From the NCBI GenBank assembly GCA_017051695.1, contig JAFIDK010000003.1, positions 1 to 41,327 on the forward strand: a DNA stretch of 41,327 nt, given 5' to 3'. This document shows, one piece after another, positions 9,357-17,713 of this stretch. Numbering within the stretch: the stretch's first letter is position 1; every line of letters starts with the position of its first letter. A program made the position numbers and the translations under genes. The notes beneath the pieces are model-generated. The model was not told the DNA's origin, did no database searches, and saw only the letters and a program-made list of their open reading frames with translations. The stretch comes from Algoriphagus aestuarii (GTDB lineage Bacteria; Bacteroidota; Bacteroidia; Cytophagales; Cyclobacteriaceae).

Positions 9357-10352
9357 TTATTTTTCTCTGTGAATTAGGTCTTTGGTGAGTTGCTTCAGCT
9401 CTTCGAAATAGGCGCTATCCTTAAAATCAATGTTCTCCAATTGTTGAAAGCCTTGCTCAAAGTAGCTGTTCATTTTAGCTTCTGTCATTGCTTTGATCCC
9501 TAATTTCTCATAAATGGATTTGACGGCATTTACTTTTTCTTCTTTGTCAAATTCAGACTCATTCAGCCAATAATTCAATTCCTCCTCATCTTTTCCTTTC
9601 GCGAGTTCTATTGCTTTGATTAAAAGAAAAGTTTTTTTATTGGAAATAATATCTCCTCCCACCTGCTTTCCAAACTTTGCTTTGTCAGCAAAAACATCAA
9701 GGAGATCATCTTTGAGCTGAAATCCAACTCCTACATTCACCCCAAATTCATAGAGTTTGTCTGATTCTTTCTTACCTGCCCCACCTAAGATAGCTCCCAT
9801 TTTAAGGGCACATCCCAGGAGCACGGCAGTCTTCAAACGGATCATTTGAAGGTATTCCTCTTCCTTTACTTCAGGAAGATTTTCGAAATTCATGTCATAT
9901 TGCTGCCCTTCACAGACTTCTGCTGCGGTTTGATTAAAAAGCTTCAATAAGTCAGGTAGCAATGTCGGGTCGGTATCCATAAGTAGATCATATGCCTTGA
10001 CAAGCATCACATCTCCAGAAAGGATAGCCACATTGGCATTCCATTTTTCATGAACAGTCGGTTTTCCTCTTCTGAGCGGAGCCTGATCCATGATGTCATC
10101 ATGCATCAGCGTGAAGTTGTGAAAAACCTCAATCGCCAAAGCCTGTTTCAAAATTCTTTCAGGATTTTTCTGATACATCCCAAAAGAAAGAAGGCTAAGT
10201 AAGGGCCGAATTCGTTTTCCGCCAAGGCTGAGAATGTAATCAATTGGAGTATATAGTTCTGAGGGTGATTCTCCAAAAGTTTGAGATCCTATAAAGGCCT
10301 CTAATTTATCTAAAAGCGCGCCCGCGTGGCTTTTTTCCGTCATTGTCTGCAA
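9357..10352 (-). CDS. Polyprenyl (likely short-chain) diphosphate synthase
   Basis: An all-trans prenyl transferase that condenses isopentenyl diphosphate with allylic diphosphates. The 331 residues carry both aspartate-rich motifs: DDIMD at 85-89 followed by the RRGKPTVH segment, and DDLLD at 215-219 in GFQLKDDLLD, plus GGKRIRP at 44-50 and CEGQQYDM. The first motif is plain DDxxD with a phenylalanine five residues upstream (F80). By the published chain-length rules that pattern points to a short-chain product such as GGPP or FPP, and not a long quinone tail; this is inference. The start overlaps the 3' end of the RNase R gene by 47 bases (an alternative Met codon at 10343 still overlaps), so translation is probably coupled. 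Confidence 0.92.
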   Translation of the reverse strand: MQTMTEKSHAGALLDKLEAFIGSQTFGESPSELYTPIDYILSLGGKRIRPLLSLLSFGMYQKNPERILKQALAIEVFHNFTLMHDDIMDQAPLRRGKPTVHEKWNANVAILSGDVMLVKAYDLLMDTDPTLLPDLLKLFNQTAAEVCEGQQYDMNFENLPEVKEEEYLQMIRLKTAVLLGCALKMGAILGGAGKKESDKLYEFGVNVGVGFQLKDDLLDVFADKAKFGKQVGGDIISNKKTFLLIKAIELAKGKDEEELNYWLNESEFDKEEKVNAVKSIYEKLGIKAMTEAKMNSYFEQGFQQLENIDFKDSAYFEELKQLTKDLIHREK

Positions 10353-12507
10353 ATTCCAAATCTATTGTTCTACGGTCAATATCCGTGTTAACTACTCTCA
10401 CTTTCACCTTGTCCCCCAAAGTGATCATTTTCTTTGTTTTTGATCCGACCAGCCTCATATTCTTCTGGTCAAAATCGTAATAATCATCTTCCATGTCCTG
10501 TACCCGGATCATGCCTTCACATTTTGTTTCAGTGATTTCCACAAATACACCCCACTCAGTAACTCCACTGACAATTCCTTCATAATCTTTTTGTTCAGCA
10601 AGGGACATAAACTCCACCTGCTTGTATTTTATCGAAGCTCTTTCTGCATCTGCAGCCCTTTTTTCACGCTCCGAAGAATGTACACATTTCTGTTCCCAGT
10701 CCTCAGCATCAGGGGATTTACCTCCCTGTAAATAGTGATCCAACAATCGATGGACCATCATGTCAGGATATCTTCTGATCGGAGAAGTGAAATGTGTATA
10801 ATGGGCAAAAGCCAATCCGAAATGCCCTTTTGGCTCGGTTGTGTATTTTGCTTTGGCCATACTTCTGATCGCAAGCTGCTCCAAAACATTCTGTTCAGGC
10901 TTTCCTTGGATTTCATCCATCAGTTTATTGAGTGCACCGGAAATCTTTCGTTCATTTTCCAGCTCAAATTCATGTCCAAAGCGCTTCGCAAATCCAGAGA
11001 AAGTCTCCAGTCTTTCCATATCAGGAAAATCATGGGTTCGGTATACAAAGGTATCTTTTCCTTTTCCTTTGTTAAAGATAAATTCTGCTACAAATTTATT
11101 TGCCAGCAACATAAACTCCTCAATCAACTTATGGATGTCTTTTCGCTCCTTGACCATCAAGCCGAGAGGCGTTCCTTTTTCATCCAGTTTGAATTTGACT
11201 TCCACAGTTTCAAAATTCACTGCCCCATGATCAAACCTCCTTTTTCGGATTTTTTTTGCCAGATTATTCAGCAAAGTCAATTCACTAAAGAAATCACCAG
11301 ATTGATTGTCAATATTCTCTTGAGCTTCCTCATAGGCAAACCGTCGATCAGAATGTATAACTGTTCTTCCTATCCAATGTTTGATGACATTTGCTTCTCG
11401 ATCCATTTCGAATACACAAGAGAAAGTAAGCTTGTCCTCATTTGGTCTAAGTGAGCATAGACCATTGCTCAGGCGCTCTGGTAGCATCGGTATAGTTCTG
11501 TCTACCAAATACACGGATGTAGCCCGATTATAGGCTTCTTTTTCCAATGCAGTTTTGGGCTGCACATAATGTGTGACATCGGCAATGTGTACGCCTACTT
11601 CCAGATTGCCATTTGGTAAAACCTGATAAGATATAGCGTCATCAAAATCCTTGGCATCTGCTGGGTCAATGGTGAAGGTCGGGATTTCCCTGAAATCCTT
11701 CCGGGCTTTGATCTCCTTTGCAGTGATTTTGTCTGAAATGGCATTGGCTTCTGCATCTGGCTCCTGGGGATATTCGAATGGAAGGCCAAATTCTGCCATG
11801 ATCGAATGGATTTCCACTTCGTGTAATCCTGCCTGTCCCAGAACCCGGATTACTTTTCCAGTAGGGTTTTTGTCGCCTTCACGCCATTCTGTAAGTTTTA
11901 CGATCACTTTTTGGTTATGCTCGGCTCCCATCAGTTCCCCTCTATGCACAAAAATGTCTTTATGCATTTTCTTGAAATCCGGTACTACAAAAGCAAATCT
12001 TGGAGAAATCTCCACTCTGCCTACAAATTCATCCCGGTCTCTTTCGATAACCTCTAAAATTCTTCCTTCAGATTTCCCGAGTTTTCCCTTCAGAGGATTG
12101 ACCATGACTCTGACTTTATCTCCATCTAGGGCTTGCTTGGTATCGGCTTCTTTTACTAGGATATCACCTTCGTGTTGGGTAGGATCGTCTGGGATCACAA
12201 ATGCAAATCTAGGATTGACGAAATCCACAGTTCCGATGATAAAACTCGGATCCTTGGTTGAGGAATAGTAATTCCGTGGATTTTTGGAAACGTGTCCACC
12301 TTCCAGCAACTTGGATAAAACCGAATCCACGGCACCTTTACTTAATGAATCCCGGATTTCTAATTTTTTAATGATTTGCTTGGCGTTGAACTCCTCACCA
12401 TAGTGAGCGTCTAAAAATTGGAGGACCCGCCTTGTTAAATTTGCAGTGTCGTTACTATGTCCTCTTTTATTACTCTTTGAATTTTTTCTGTCTGATTTTC
12501 TTCCCAT
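10306..12507 (-). CDS. rnr: Ribonuclease R
   Basis: A 3'-to-5' processive exoribonuclease of the RNase II/R family. The 733 residues begin with a basic low-complexity tail (1-16), a winged-helix-like segment (about 22-75), then two cold-shock/OB domains (about 85-240). The RNB catalytic core carries the signature TIDPADAKDFDDAISY, with metal-binding D281, D287, D289 and D290. A C-terminal S1 domain (about 640-720, beginning YEGIVSGVTEWGVFVEI) is followed by a short basic tail. The domain order and length fit RNase R rather than the shorter RNase II. It lies 54 bases downstream of the exonuclease gene and overlaps the prenyl synthase gene. Confidence 0.97.
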   Translation of the reverse strand: MGRKSDRKNSKSNKRGHSNDTANLTRRVLQFLDAHYGEEFNAKQIIKKLEIRDSLSKGAVDSVLSKLLEGGHVSKNPRNYYSSTKDPSFIIGTVDFVNPRFAFVIPDDPTQHEGDILVKEADTKQALDGDKVRVMVNPLKGKLGKSEGRILEVIERDRDEFVGRVEISPRFAFVVPDFKKMHKDIFVHRGELMGAEHNQKVIVKLTEWREGDKNPTGKVIRVLGQAGLHEVEIHSIMAEFGLPFEYPQEPDAEANAISDKITAKEIKARKDFREIPTFTIDPADAKDFDDAISYQVLPNGNLEVGVHIADVTHYVQPKTALEKEAYNRATSVYLVDRTIPMLPERLSNGLCSLRPNEDKLTFSCVFEMDREANVIKHWIGRTVIHSDRRFAYEEAQENIDNQSGDFFSELTLLNNLAKKIRKRRFDHGAVNFETVEVKFKLDEKGTPLGLMVKERKDIHKLIEEFMLLANKFVAEFIFNKGKGKDTFVYRTHDFPDMERLETFSGFAKRFGHEFELENERKISGALNKLMDEIQGKPEQNVLEQLAIRSMAKAKYTTEPKGHFGLAFAHYTHFTSPIRRYPDMMVHRLLDHYLQGGKSPDAEDWEQKCVHSSEREKRAADAERASIKYKQVEFMSLAEQKDYEGIVSGVTEWGVFVEITETKCEGMIRVQDMEDDYYDFDQKNMRLVGSKTKKMITLGDKVKVRVVNTDIDRRTIDLEFADNDGKKPRGRAFR

Positions 12508-12561
12508 AAGTCGGGGTTGTTGTGTTAATCCAATGTATAAAGATTTAAATGCCTTTTTGCA

Positions 12562-13311
12562 TTAATCTTTATGATCTTTTGGTGAATCTTCTAAGTGTAC
12601 CATTTCCAGTTCCATCTCGTCTAGTTGTGGATGCATGGCCAAATAGACGCGGGCAGTTACTTCTACGTCTTTTCGGCAGTACACTTTGATTCGGTTGATG
12701 TCTTTTTCTAAATGAAAAGTGGTGTTGACCTGGCTGCCGTCCAGATCTTCTTTGGAAGTGGGAATGCCAAAAACTGCAGCTAAAAGTTCCAGTCGGGTGT
12801 AATGCTTGTAATCGCCAAATTTCCAAAGTTCCAATGTGTCCAAATGCCTGACTTCCCAGGGCTTTTTGCCTCCTATCTGTAAGGGTTCAGGAAGTGGGAC
12901 ACCTTGTACCAGCATTCTTCTGCATAGGTATGGGAAATCAAATTCCTTACCATTGTGTGCACAAAGAATCCATTTTTTCTTTTCTAATAAGCCATTAAAT
13001 GCCAAAAGAAGTTCCCTTTCGTCAGGATCTGCATAAACTTTTGATCTAAAAATAAGCTTTTTGTCTTTTTTCTTCCATTGGAAATAGCCGACTCCCACGC
13101 AGATTACCTGACCAAATTCCGCATGAATCCCTGCTTTATCAAAATACAAGGACCCTGGCTCGATCTTTCCATGGTCGGTTTGGATATGTTTTTCTTTTTT
13201 GATCCATTCATCACGTAGTCTTGGGTCCAGCTCCTCGAAATTTTCGGTCAATGAAGCAGTTTCAATGTCCAGAAAAAGAATGTCACCTAATTGATCAAAA
13301 AAGTCAGCCAT
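12562..13311 (-). CDS. 3'-5' exonuclease, DnaQ/PolB-exo-like fold
   Basis: A stand-alone predicted 3'-5' exonuclease of the ribonuclease H-like superfamily, related to the proofreading domain of family B DNA polymerases. The 249 residues show the exonuclease motifs in order: Exo I FLDIETAS (metal-binding D and E near residues 15-18), Exo II CAHNGKEFDFPYL (about 117-129) and Exo III YCRKDVEVTARVY (about 211-223; the YxxxD type). Members are widespread in Bacteroidota as single-domain proteins of unclear role, probably in DNA or RNA end processing. It sits between lipB and rnr in a close run, 11 bases after the upstream hypothetical gene. Confidence 0.87.
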   Translation of the reverse strand: MADFFDQLGDILFLDIETASLTENFEELDPRLRDEWIKKEKHIQTDHGKIEPGSLYFDKAGIHAEFGQVICVGVGYFQWKKKDKKLIFRSKVYADPDERELLLAFNGLLEKKKWILCAHNGKEFDFPYLCRRMLVQGVPLPEPLQIGGKKPWEVRHLDTLELWKFGDYKHYTRLELLAAVFGIPTSKEDLDGSQVNTTFHLEKDINRIKVYCRKDVEVTARVYLAMHPQLDEMELEMVHLEDSPKDHKD

Positions 13312-13322
13312 AAGTAGGGGAG

Positions 13323-13724
13323 TTATCCATGAAGTATTCCTTCCAATCCCAGTTCTGGGATCATCCGAAGGTGGGCAGGATCAAAACTGCCTGGAGTAAA
13401 GATAAACTTTTTATCAAAAATCTGGTCAAGGATATAGTAACTCACCCAAAATTCATTTGTCAGAGAAAATACCGCTGGGTCGATCGGCTCTATCTTTGCC
13501 ATGGCTTGAGGTCCCAGTTCTTTGATCATATGGCGGAGAGTAGACGTTTGCCTTTTTTCTCCATCTAATTCTCCATATCCTCGGGAAGTAATCATGACCG
13601 TGGTTAGTTCGATCAGGTTTAAATTAAAAATATAGACGCCCCATTCTGTGCCATTTGTTGTTTCTTCCTTGGCAATAGCCAGCTTCACACCTGTGACTGG
13701 TTGGAAATCAATGTCTTTTTTCAT
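13323..13724 (-). CDS. Conserved hypothetical protein (133 aa) in the lipB operon
   Basis: I do not recognise a named domain. The 133-residue product is soluble, lacks a signal peptide, and reads as alternating beta strands (GVKLAIAKEE, WGVYIFNLN, LTTVMITSRGYGE) followed by helices (TLRHMIKELG, FWVSYYILDQIF) and a hydrophobic C-terminus. The order strand-strand-helix and the aromatic-rich FWVSYYIL segment suggest a small alpha/beta fold. The gene starts three bases after the lipB stop and ends 11 bases before the exonuclease start, so it is certainly transcribed with them. Coding status is supported by that tight packing and the lack of any competing frame; function is unknown. Confidence 0.75.
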   Translation of the reverse strand: MKKDIDFQPVTGVKLAIAKEETTNGTEWGVYIFNLNLIELTTVMITSRGYGELDGEKRQTSTLRHMIKELGPQAMAKIEPIDPAVFSLTNEFWVSYYILDQIFDKKFIFTPGSFDPAHLRMIPELGLEGILHG

Positions 13725-13727
13725 GCA

Positions 13728-14447
13728 TTACTCTATTATTTCCATCCCGAATAAATCTACGAGATGTTTTTTGACTTTTTCTTTAACTTCTTCCAGACTC
13801 ACCGATTTTCCTAATTCTTTGGATAAAGAGGTGACCGCTTTATCATCAATACCACAAGGCACGATATGTCCAAAATAATCTAAATCGGGGTTGATATTAA
13901 AAGCAAATCCATGCATGGTTACCCAGCGACTGGATTTAACTCCCATGGCACAGATTTTCCGTGGGTTCTTTTGGTCAATATGATCTATCCAAACTCCTGT
14001 CAAACCTTCTATCCGACCAGCCTCGATATGGTATTCTGCCAAAGTCAGGATGACAGCTTCCTCTAGAAATCTAAGATATTTATGGATATCGGTGAAGAAA
14101 TTATCCAAATCCAAAATCGGATATCCGACTAACTGACCTGGGCCATGGTAAGTAATATCTCCGCCCCGATTGATCTTATAGTATTGGGCTTCATGATCCT
14201 GAAGTCCTTGCTCATCCAAAAGCAGGTTTTCTTCCTTTCCGCTTTTACCCAGAGTATAAACATGAGGATGCTCTACAAAAAAGACATAATTGTCAGTCAT
14301 TTCCTGCAGATCTGGAGCCAGATTCCTGTTTTGGATTTTTCTGGATACAATCTCCGCAAAGACCGATTCCTGAAAATCCCAGGCCTCTTGGTAATCCATC
14401 CTTCCCAAATCTCGGAATTTTACTTTTTTATTAATATTTTCGTTCAT
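13728..14447 (-). CDS. lipB: Octanoyltransferase LipB
   Basis: Transfers octanoate from acyl carrier protein to lipoyl domains of 2-oxoacid dehydrogenases and the glycine cleavage H protein, the first step of lipoate synthesis; LipA would then add sulfur. The 239 residues carry RGGDITYHGPGQLVGYP (about 94-110), the catalytic lysine K164 in KICAMGVK, FHG-type MHGFAFNI (about 178-185) and the nucleophilic cysteine C198 in IVPCGIDD. It is the first gene of the minus-strand run that continues to the rhomboid gene and is divergent from yraN, with about 80 bases between the starts for both promoters. Confidence 0.96.
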   Translation of the reverse strand: MNENINKKVKFRDLGRMDYQEAWDFQESVFAEIVSRKIQNRNLAPDLQEMTDNYVFFVEHPHVYTLGKSGKEENLLLDEQGLQDHEAQYYKINRGGDITYHGPGQLVGYPILDLDNFFTDIHKYLRFLEEAVILTLAEYHIEAGRIEGLTGVWIDHIDQKNPRKICAMGVKSSRWVTMHGFAFNINPDLDYFGHIVPCGIDDKAVTSLSKELGKSVSLEEVKEKVKKHLVDLFGMEIIE

Positions 14448-14527
14448 CGACGGTCTTAATGGTTTTTCAAAACCACTTTTTTGGACTGATCGTTCTATTT
14501 TTTTTCAAAATTAATCAATTATTCAAG

Positions 14528-14884
14528 ATGGCAGAGCACAATGAATCAGGTAGATTAGCTGAAGAAATGGCGGCAAATTGGCTTATAGGGAAAGGATATG
14601 AGCTGTTGGCCAAGAATTATCGACACGGTTATGCAGAAATTGATTTGATCATGACCTATCAAAGATTATTGATCTTTATAGAAGTCAAGTTCCGTTCAGG
14701 CACAGGATTTGGGTTTGCGGAGGAATTTGTGGACTACACCAAAAGGAAGTTGATACTCAAAGCGGCGGATCAGTTTATTTATGAAAATAATTGGAGTTCA
14801 GATATCCGATTTGATATAGTTGGCGTTTACAGGAACAAATCAGGCGATATTAATTTCAAACATTTTGAGGATGCCTTTTATTAA
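14528..14884 (+). CDS. yraN: YraN/UPF0102 family endonuclease-fold protein
   Basis: A 118-residue member of the YraN (UPF0102) family, which has a restriction-endonuclease-like fold. The ATG at 14528 was chosen over an in-frame ATG at 14459 because it gives the usual family length and start (MAEHNESGRLAEEMA); the longer version would add a hydrophobic stretch not normal for the family. The predicted nuclease core is visible: E in GRLAEE, then the D in YAEIDLI and the ExK of IFIEVKFR. Family members are near-universal in bacteria and often sit near ribosomal or Holliday-junction genes, but the biological substrate is not settled. It is divergent from lipB. Confidence 0.9.
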   Translation: MAEHNESGRLAEEMAANWLIGKGYELLAKNYRHGYAEIDLIMTYQRLLIFIEVKFRSGTGFGFAEEFVDYTKRKLILKAADQFIYENNWSSDIRFDIVGVYRNKSGDINFKHFEDAFY

Positions 14885-14909
14885 AAATCACCCTAAATTC
14901 TAAATAGCT

Positions 14910-15437
14910 ATGAAAAAGTTACTAGTCACTTTCACACTTTCAGTTTTTGCTTTCGCTTCGTTCGCTCAAGGTAGTAACAAGGACAGTCAAATCATTTCTG
15001 ATAGCCAAGATGCTTAAGAAGCATTTTTAAAAGATGATCCAGATATGGCAAAGTTTTTTAATGAATCCTATGCCTATATCATTCTTCCAAATGTAGGAAA
15101 AGGCGGATTGGGAATAGGAGGAGCTGCTGGAAATGGTGTTGCTTATGAGCAGGGCACCATGATTGGTTTTGCCAAAATGACCCAGGTGACCATTGGTTTT
15201 CAAGCAGGAGGACAAGCTTATAGTGAAGTTGTCTTTTTTGAATCAGAAGAGGAATTTGATCGGTTTAAAGAGAACAAAATCGAAATGGCGGCTCAGGTAT
15301 CAGCTGTTGCGGCAGCGTCTGGGGCTTCATTAAATGCCGAGTACGTGGATGGAGTAGCAGTTTTTACCAGAACCAAAGGAGGTTTGATGTATGAGGCTTC
15401 TGTAGGTGGTCAGCAATTTAAATATAGAGCTAAGTAA
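14910..15437 (+). pseudogene. SYLF (Ysc84-like) lipid-binding domain gene interrupted by an in-frame stop
   Basis: The reading frame from ATG 14910 encodes a signal peptide (MKKLLVTFTLSVFAFASFAQ) and 35 residues, then hits TAA at 15015-15017, and then continues in the same frame without further interruption to 15437. The downstream part reads EAFLKDDPDMAKFFNESYAY, PNVGKGGLGIGGAAGNG and ends with the usual SYLF beta-rich core, which in intact homologues directly follows the signal peptide and helix. The frame is unbroken either side, so one substitution (for example AAA to TAA at a lysine position) explains it. Internal ATG 15045 could start a truncated cytoplasmic product. SYLF proteins bind phosphoinositides in eukaryotes; in bacteria the role is unclear. 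Either a real nonsense mutation or a sequencing error. Confidence 0.8.
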
Positions 15438-15438
15438 T

Positions 15439-16284
15439 TTACTGCTCTTTCCTGTAGACAAGATTTCCGTCCTTATCCCATTCAGCGCGGATATAAGGGC
15501 GGAAATTTTTTGAATAGGGCTCTTCTTGATATTGGATTTCTCTTTTACGGATCGCCTTTGTATTGCCGGTATCCCAATATTCTGTCCACAGGCCTACTTT
15601 TTCACCATACTGATATTCACCGGTAACAGCCACCTGTTTGTCATCGTAGAAATAAAAATAGTTTCCTTCCTCCAGACCATATTGAACAGGGATAATTTCC
15701 TCGATAGATTGGGAGCTTCTTTCGTAATAAGATACTCTGGATTCTCGGGGCCAGCCTTCTGTAAAATGATTTTTGTCCTGAAGCACGTTTTTGGAATCAA
15801 AAAGCATCCATGTTTTATGCTTTTTGCCAAAGTAAAACATGCCACTCTCCACTACAGTCTCATTGATGCTTCGCTCATAAGGACCATGCAAAAGGTATCC
15901 TTTTCCTTGCTCATATCCTGAACTTCTCACGCTTCTCTCTTGAGTATCATACCAATATACGTCTCGGATATAAGGATCTTGTGTTCTCGACTCTTCAGTA
16001 TAATTAAAGAATTCCAAGATTTCCTGGCCCCGGATTTCTCTCTTGGCATATCCTTTTCTGGTTTTGATTCCAAACCAGATATTTTTTCTCGCTTTCTTCT
16101 TTTTCTCTTTTTTCTCTTCCTTCTCTTTGTTGTCATCAAAAAGTAAAAGAGGCATCGTGGTCGGTAATAACGATGAGCTGACTTGTCCAGTGGAATCCGG
16201 ATCAGAGATTACTTCTGACTTTTGGGCAAAAGCCATTTTACTTAGAAAAAGTGTGATTATTAAAAGAGAATAAAACTTGCTCAT
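15439..16284 (-). CDS. Secreted protein with MORN-like repeats
   Basis: A 281-residue exported protein. A signal peptide (MSKFYSLLIITLFLSKMAFA, cleavage after AQ) is followed by an extremely lysine/glutamate-rich stretch at about 52-66 and then a region with MORN-like or YwqK-like repeats: GYLLHGPYERS...GMFYFGKKHKTWMLFD and EEGNYFYFYDDK...GEYQYGEKVGLWTEYWDTG. Such repeats occur in many Bacteroidota secreted proteins, sometimes labelled as antitoxin-like; no toxin partner is adjacent. Function is unknown. It is convergent with the SYLF gene, with a single base between the two stop codons. Confidence 0.7.
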   Translation of the reverse strand: MSKFYSLLIITLFLSKMAFAQKSEVISDPDSTGQVSSSLLPTTMPLLLFDDNKEKEEKKEKKKKARKNIWFGIKTRKGYAKREIRGQEILEFFNYTEESRTQDPYIRDVYWYDTQERSVRSSGYEQGKGYLLHGPYERSINETVVESGMFYFGKKHKTWMLFDSKNVLQDKNHFTEGWPRESRVSYYERSSQSIEEIIPVQYGLEEGNYFYFYDDKQVAVTGEYQYGEKVGLWTEYWDTGNTKAIRKREIQYQEEPYSKNFRPYIRAEWDKDGNLVYRKEQ

Positions 16285-16356
16285 TGTATGCTGAAAACGG
16301 AATTTCCTCCCGAGTATTTCATTTCAAAAATAACATTTCATTATCAAAAGCTGACA

Positions 16357-16392
16357 TTTGTTTAGATTTTATAATCTCTCTCTCTATTTTTG
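16357..16392 (+). promoter_or_regulatory. Aminotransferase gene promoter
   Basis: TATTTTTG at 16385-16392 matches the -7 consensus TAnnTTTG exactly. A TTTG at 16357-16360 is a possible -33 box but the 24-base spacing is longer than the usual 19-21. The start codon follows 29 bases later. Confidence 0.45.
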
Positions 16393-16420
16393 GGGGATTT
16401 TGAATAAACCACAGAAAATA

Positions 16421-17623
16421 ATGAATTCTATTCTATCAGATCGGATTATCAACATGGAGGAATCAGCCACTCTTGCAATGGCAAAAAAGGCGAGAGAGTT
16501 GAAGTCCCAAGGCATCGACATCATTGGATTAAGTCTCGGTGAGCCTGATTTTAAAACACCAAAGCACATTCAAGAAGCTGCCAAAGATGCGATTGATGAA
16601 GGTAAATATTTTTCATACCCTCCTGTGGCAGGTTATCAGGACTTGAGAGAAGCGATTGCCAAGAAGCTAAGAGAAGAAAATGAGATCTCCGAAGCCAAAG
16701 CAGAAAACATCGTTGTTTCTACCGGAGCGAAGCATTCTATCGCCAACGTTTTCATGTGTATGATTAATGAAGGAGATGAAGTGGTGATTTTTTCTCCTTA
16801 CTGGGTGAGTTATGCTGAGATCATCAAGTTGGCCGGAGGTGTGCCGATTTTGATTGAAGGAACTTTAGAAAATAATTTCAAAGCGACAGCGGCACAATTG
16901 GAAGCAGCGATTACTCCAAAAACCAAAGCAGTAATTTATAGTTCTCCTTGTAATCCTACCGGTTCTGTTTTCAGCAAAGAGGAGTTGGAAGCAATTTCTG
17001 CCGTTATTTTGAAGCATGATAATATCATGGTCATTGCAGATGAGATTTACGAGTTGATCAACTTCGTAGGTAGAAACTACAGCATCGCTTCATTCCCAGG
17101 AATGTTTGAAAGAACCATCACTGTAAACGGTTTCTCCAAAGGATATGCGATGACAGGCTGGAGAGTAGGATATATCTGTGCTCCATTGTTCATGGCAAAA
17201 GCTGTGGAAAAGATCCAAGGCCAATTTACCTCAGGTGGAACAGGTATTGCTCAAAGAGCTGCTTTGGCGGGAATTTCTGGTGACCAGACTCCATCCAAAG
17301 AAATGGCAGATGCCTATTTCAAAAGAAGAGAATTAGTGATGGGATTGTTGAAAGAAATCCCTGGGATCAAGACGCATGTTCCTGAAGGAGCATTTTATTT
17401 CTTCCCAGATGTGACAGCTTTCTTCGGAAAATCAGCACACGGCAAAACCATTAAAGATGCAGATGACCTTTGCTTGTACCTCCTCGAAGTGGCCAATGTA
17501 TCATTGGTAACAGGAGCTGCTTTCGGAGCTCCATCCTGTGTAAGACTTTCTTATGCGGCTTCAGAAGAAGAGCTCAAAGAAGCTTTAGGAAGAATGAAAA
17601 AAGCATTGGGTGAATTAGCCTAA
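16421..17623 (+). CDS. Class I PLP-dependent aminotransferase (aspartate/prephenate type)
   Basis: A fold-type I pyridoxal-phosphate aminotransferase of 400 residues, subgroup Ib (AspC/AspB-like). The start at 16421 (MNSILSDRIINMEESATLAM) aligns with family members; an in-frame ATG at 16358 would add a non-conserved leader lying on the promoter. Visible signatures are LSLGEPDFKTP (about 37-47), YSSPCNPTGSVFS (about 173-185), the Schiff-base lysine K240 in NGFSKGYAMTGWRVGY, and the substrate-carboxylate arginine near the C-terminus in SCVRLSYA. It probably makes aspartate, or arogenate from prephenate; the two activities cannot be separated by eye. It is monocistronic with its own promoter and terminator. 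Confidence 0.93.
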   Translation: MNSILSDRIINMEESATLAMAKKARELKSQGIDIIGLSLGEPDFKTPKHIQEAAKDAIDEGKYFSYPPVAGYQDLREAIAKKLREENEISEAKAENIVVSTGAKHSIANVFMCMINEGDEVVIFSPYWVSYAEIIKLAGGVPILIEGTLENNFKATAAQLEAAITPKTKAVIYSSPCNPTGSVFSKEELEAISAVILKHDNIMVIADEIYELINFVGRNYSIASFPGMFERTITVNGFSKGYAMTGWRVGYICAPLFMAKAVEKIQGQFTSGGTGIAQRAALAGISGDQTPSKEMADAYFKRRELVMGLLKEIPGIKTHVPEGAFYFFPDVTAFFGKSAHGKTIKDADDLCLYLLEVANVSLVTGAAFGAPSCVRLSYAASEEELKEALGRMKKALGELA

Positions 17624-17642
17624 GCTATCAAACATAGTTAAG

Positions 17643-17674
17643 ATAACCCTGAAGATTTTCAGGGTTATTTTTTT
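17643..17674 (+). terminator. Terminator after the aminotransferase gene
   Basis: An 11-bp perfect stem (17643-17653 with 17658-17668) closes a GATT loop and is followed by a seven-T run. Confidence 0.9.
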
Positions 17675-17691
17675 GCCTTGTCGGAAAGGCG

Positions 17692-17699
17692 TAATTTTG
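17692..17699 (+). promoter_or_regulatory. -7 promoter element for the GT-A-like gene
   Basis: TAATTTTG matches TAnnTTTG exactly and lies 14 bases before the ATG at 17714, which predicts a very short leader. A TTTG at 17672-17675 gives a 16-base spacing, shorter than usual, so the -33 box is doubtful. Confidence 0.4.
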
Positions 17700-17713
17700 A
17701 AGAAATCATTTTT

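Noticed and set aside
10735-11454. A 239-residue plus-strand open frame inside the RNase R gene
   Set aside because: It is opposite a strongly conserved RNase R core; composition is that of an antisense shadow.
15439-16284. A toxin-antitoxin pair involving the MORN/YwqK-like protein
   Set aside because: It has a signal peptide and no toxin-like partner nearby; the neighbour is a broken SYLF gene.
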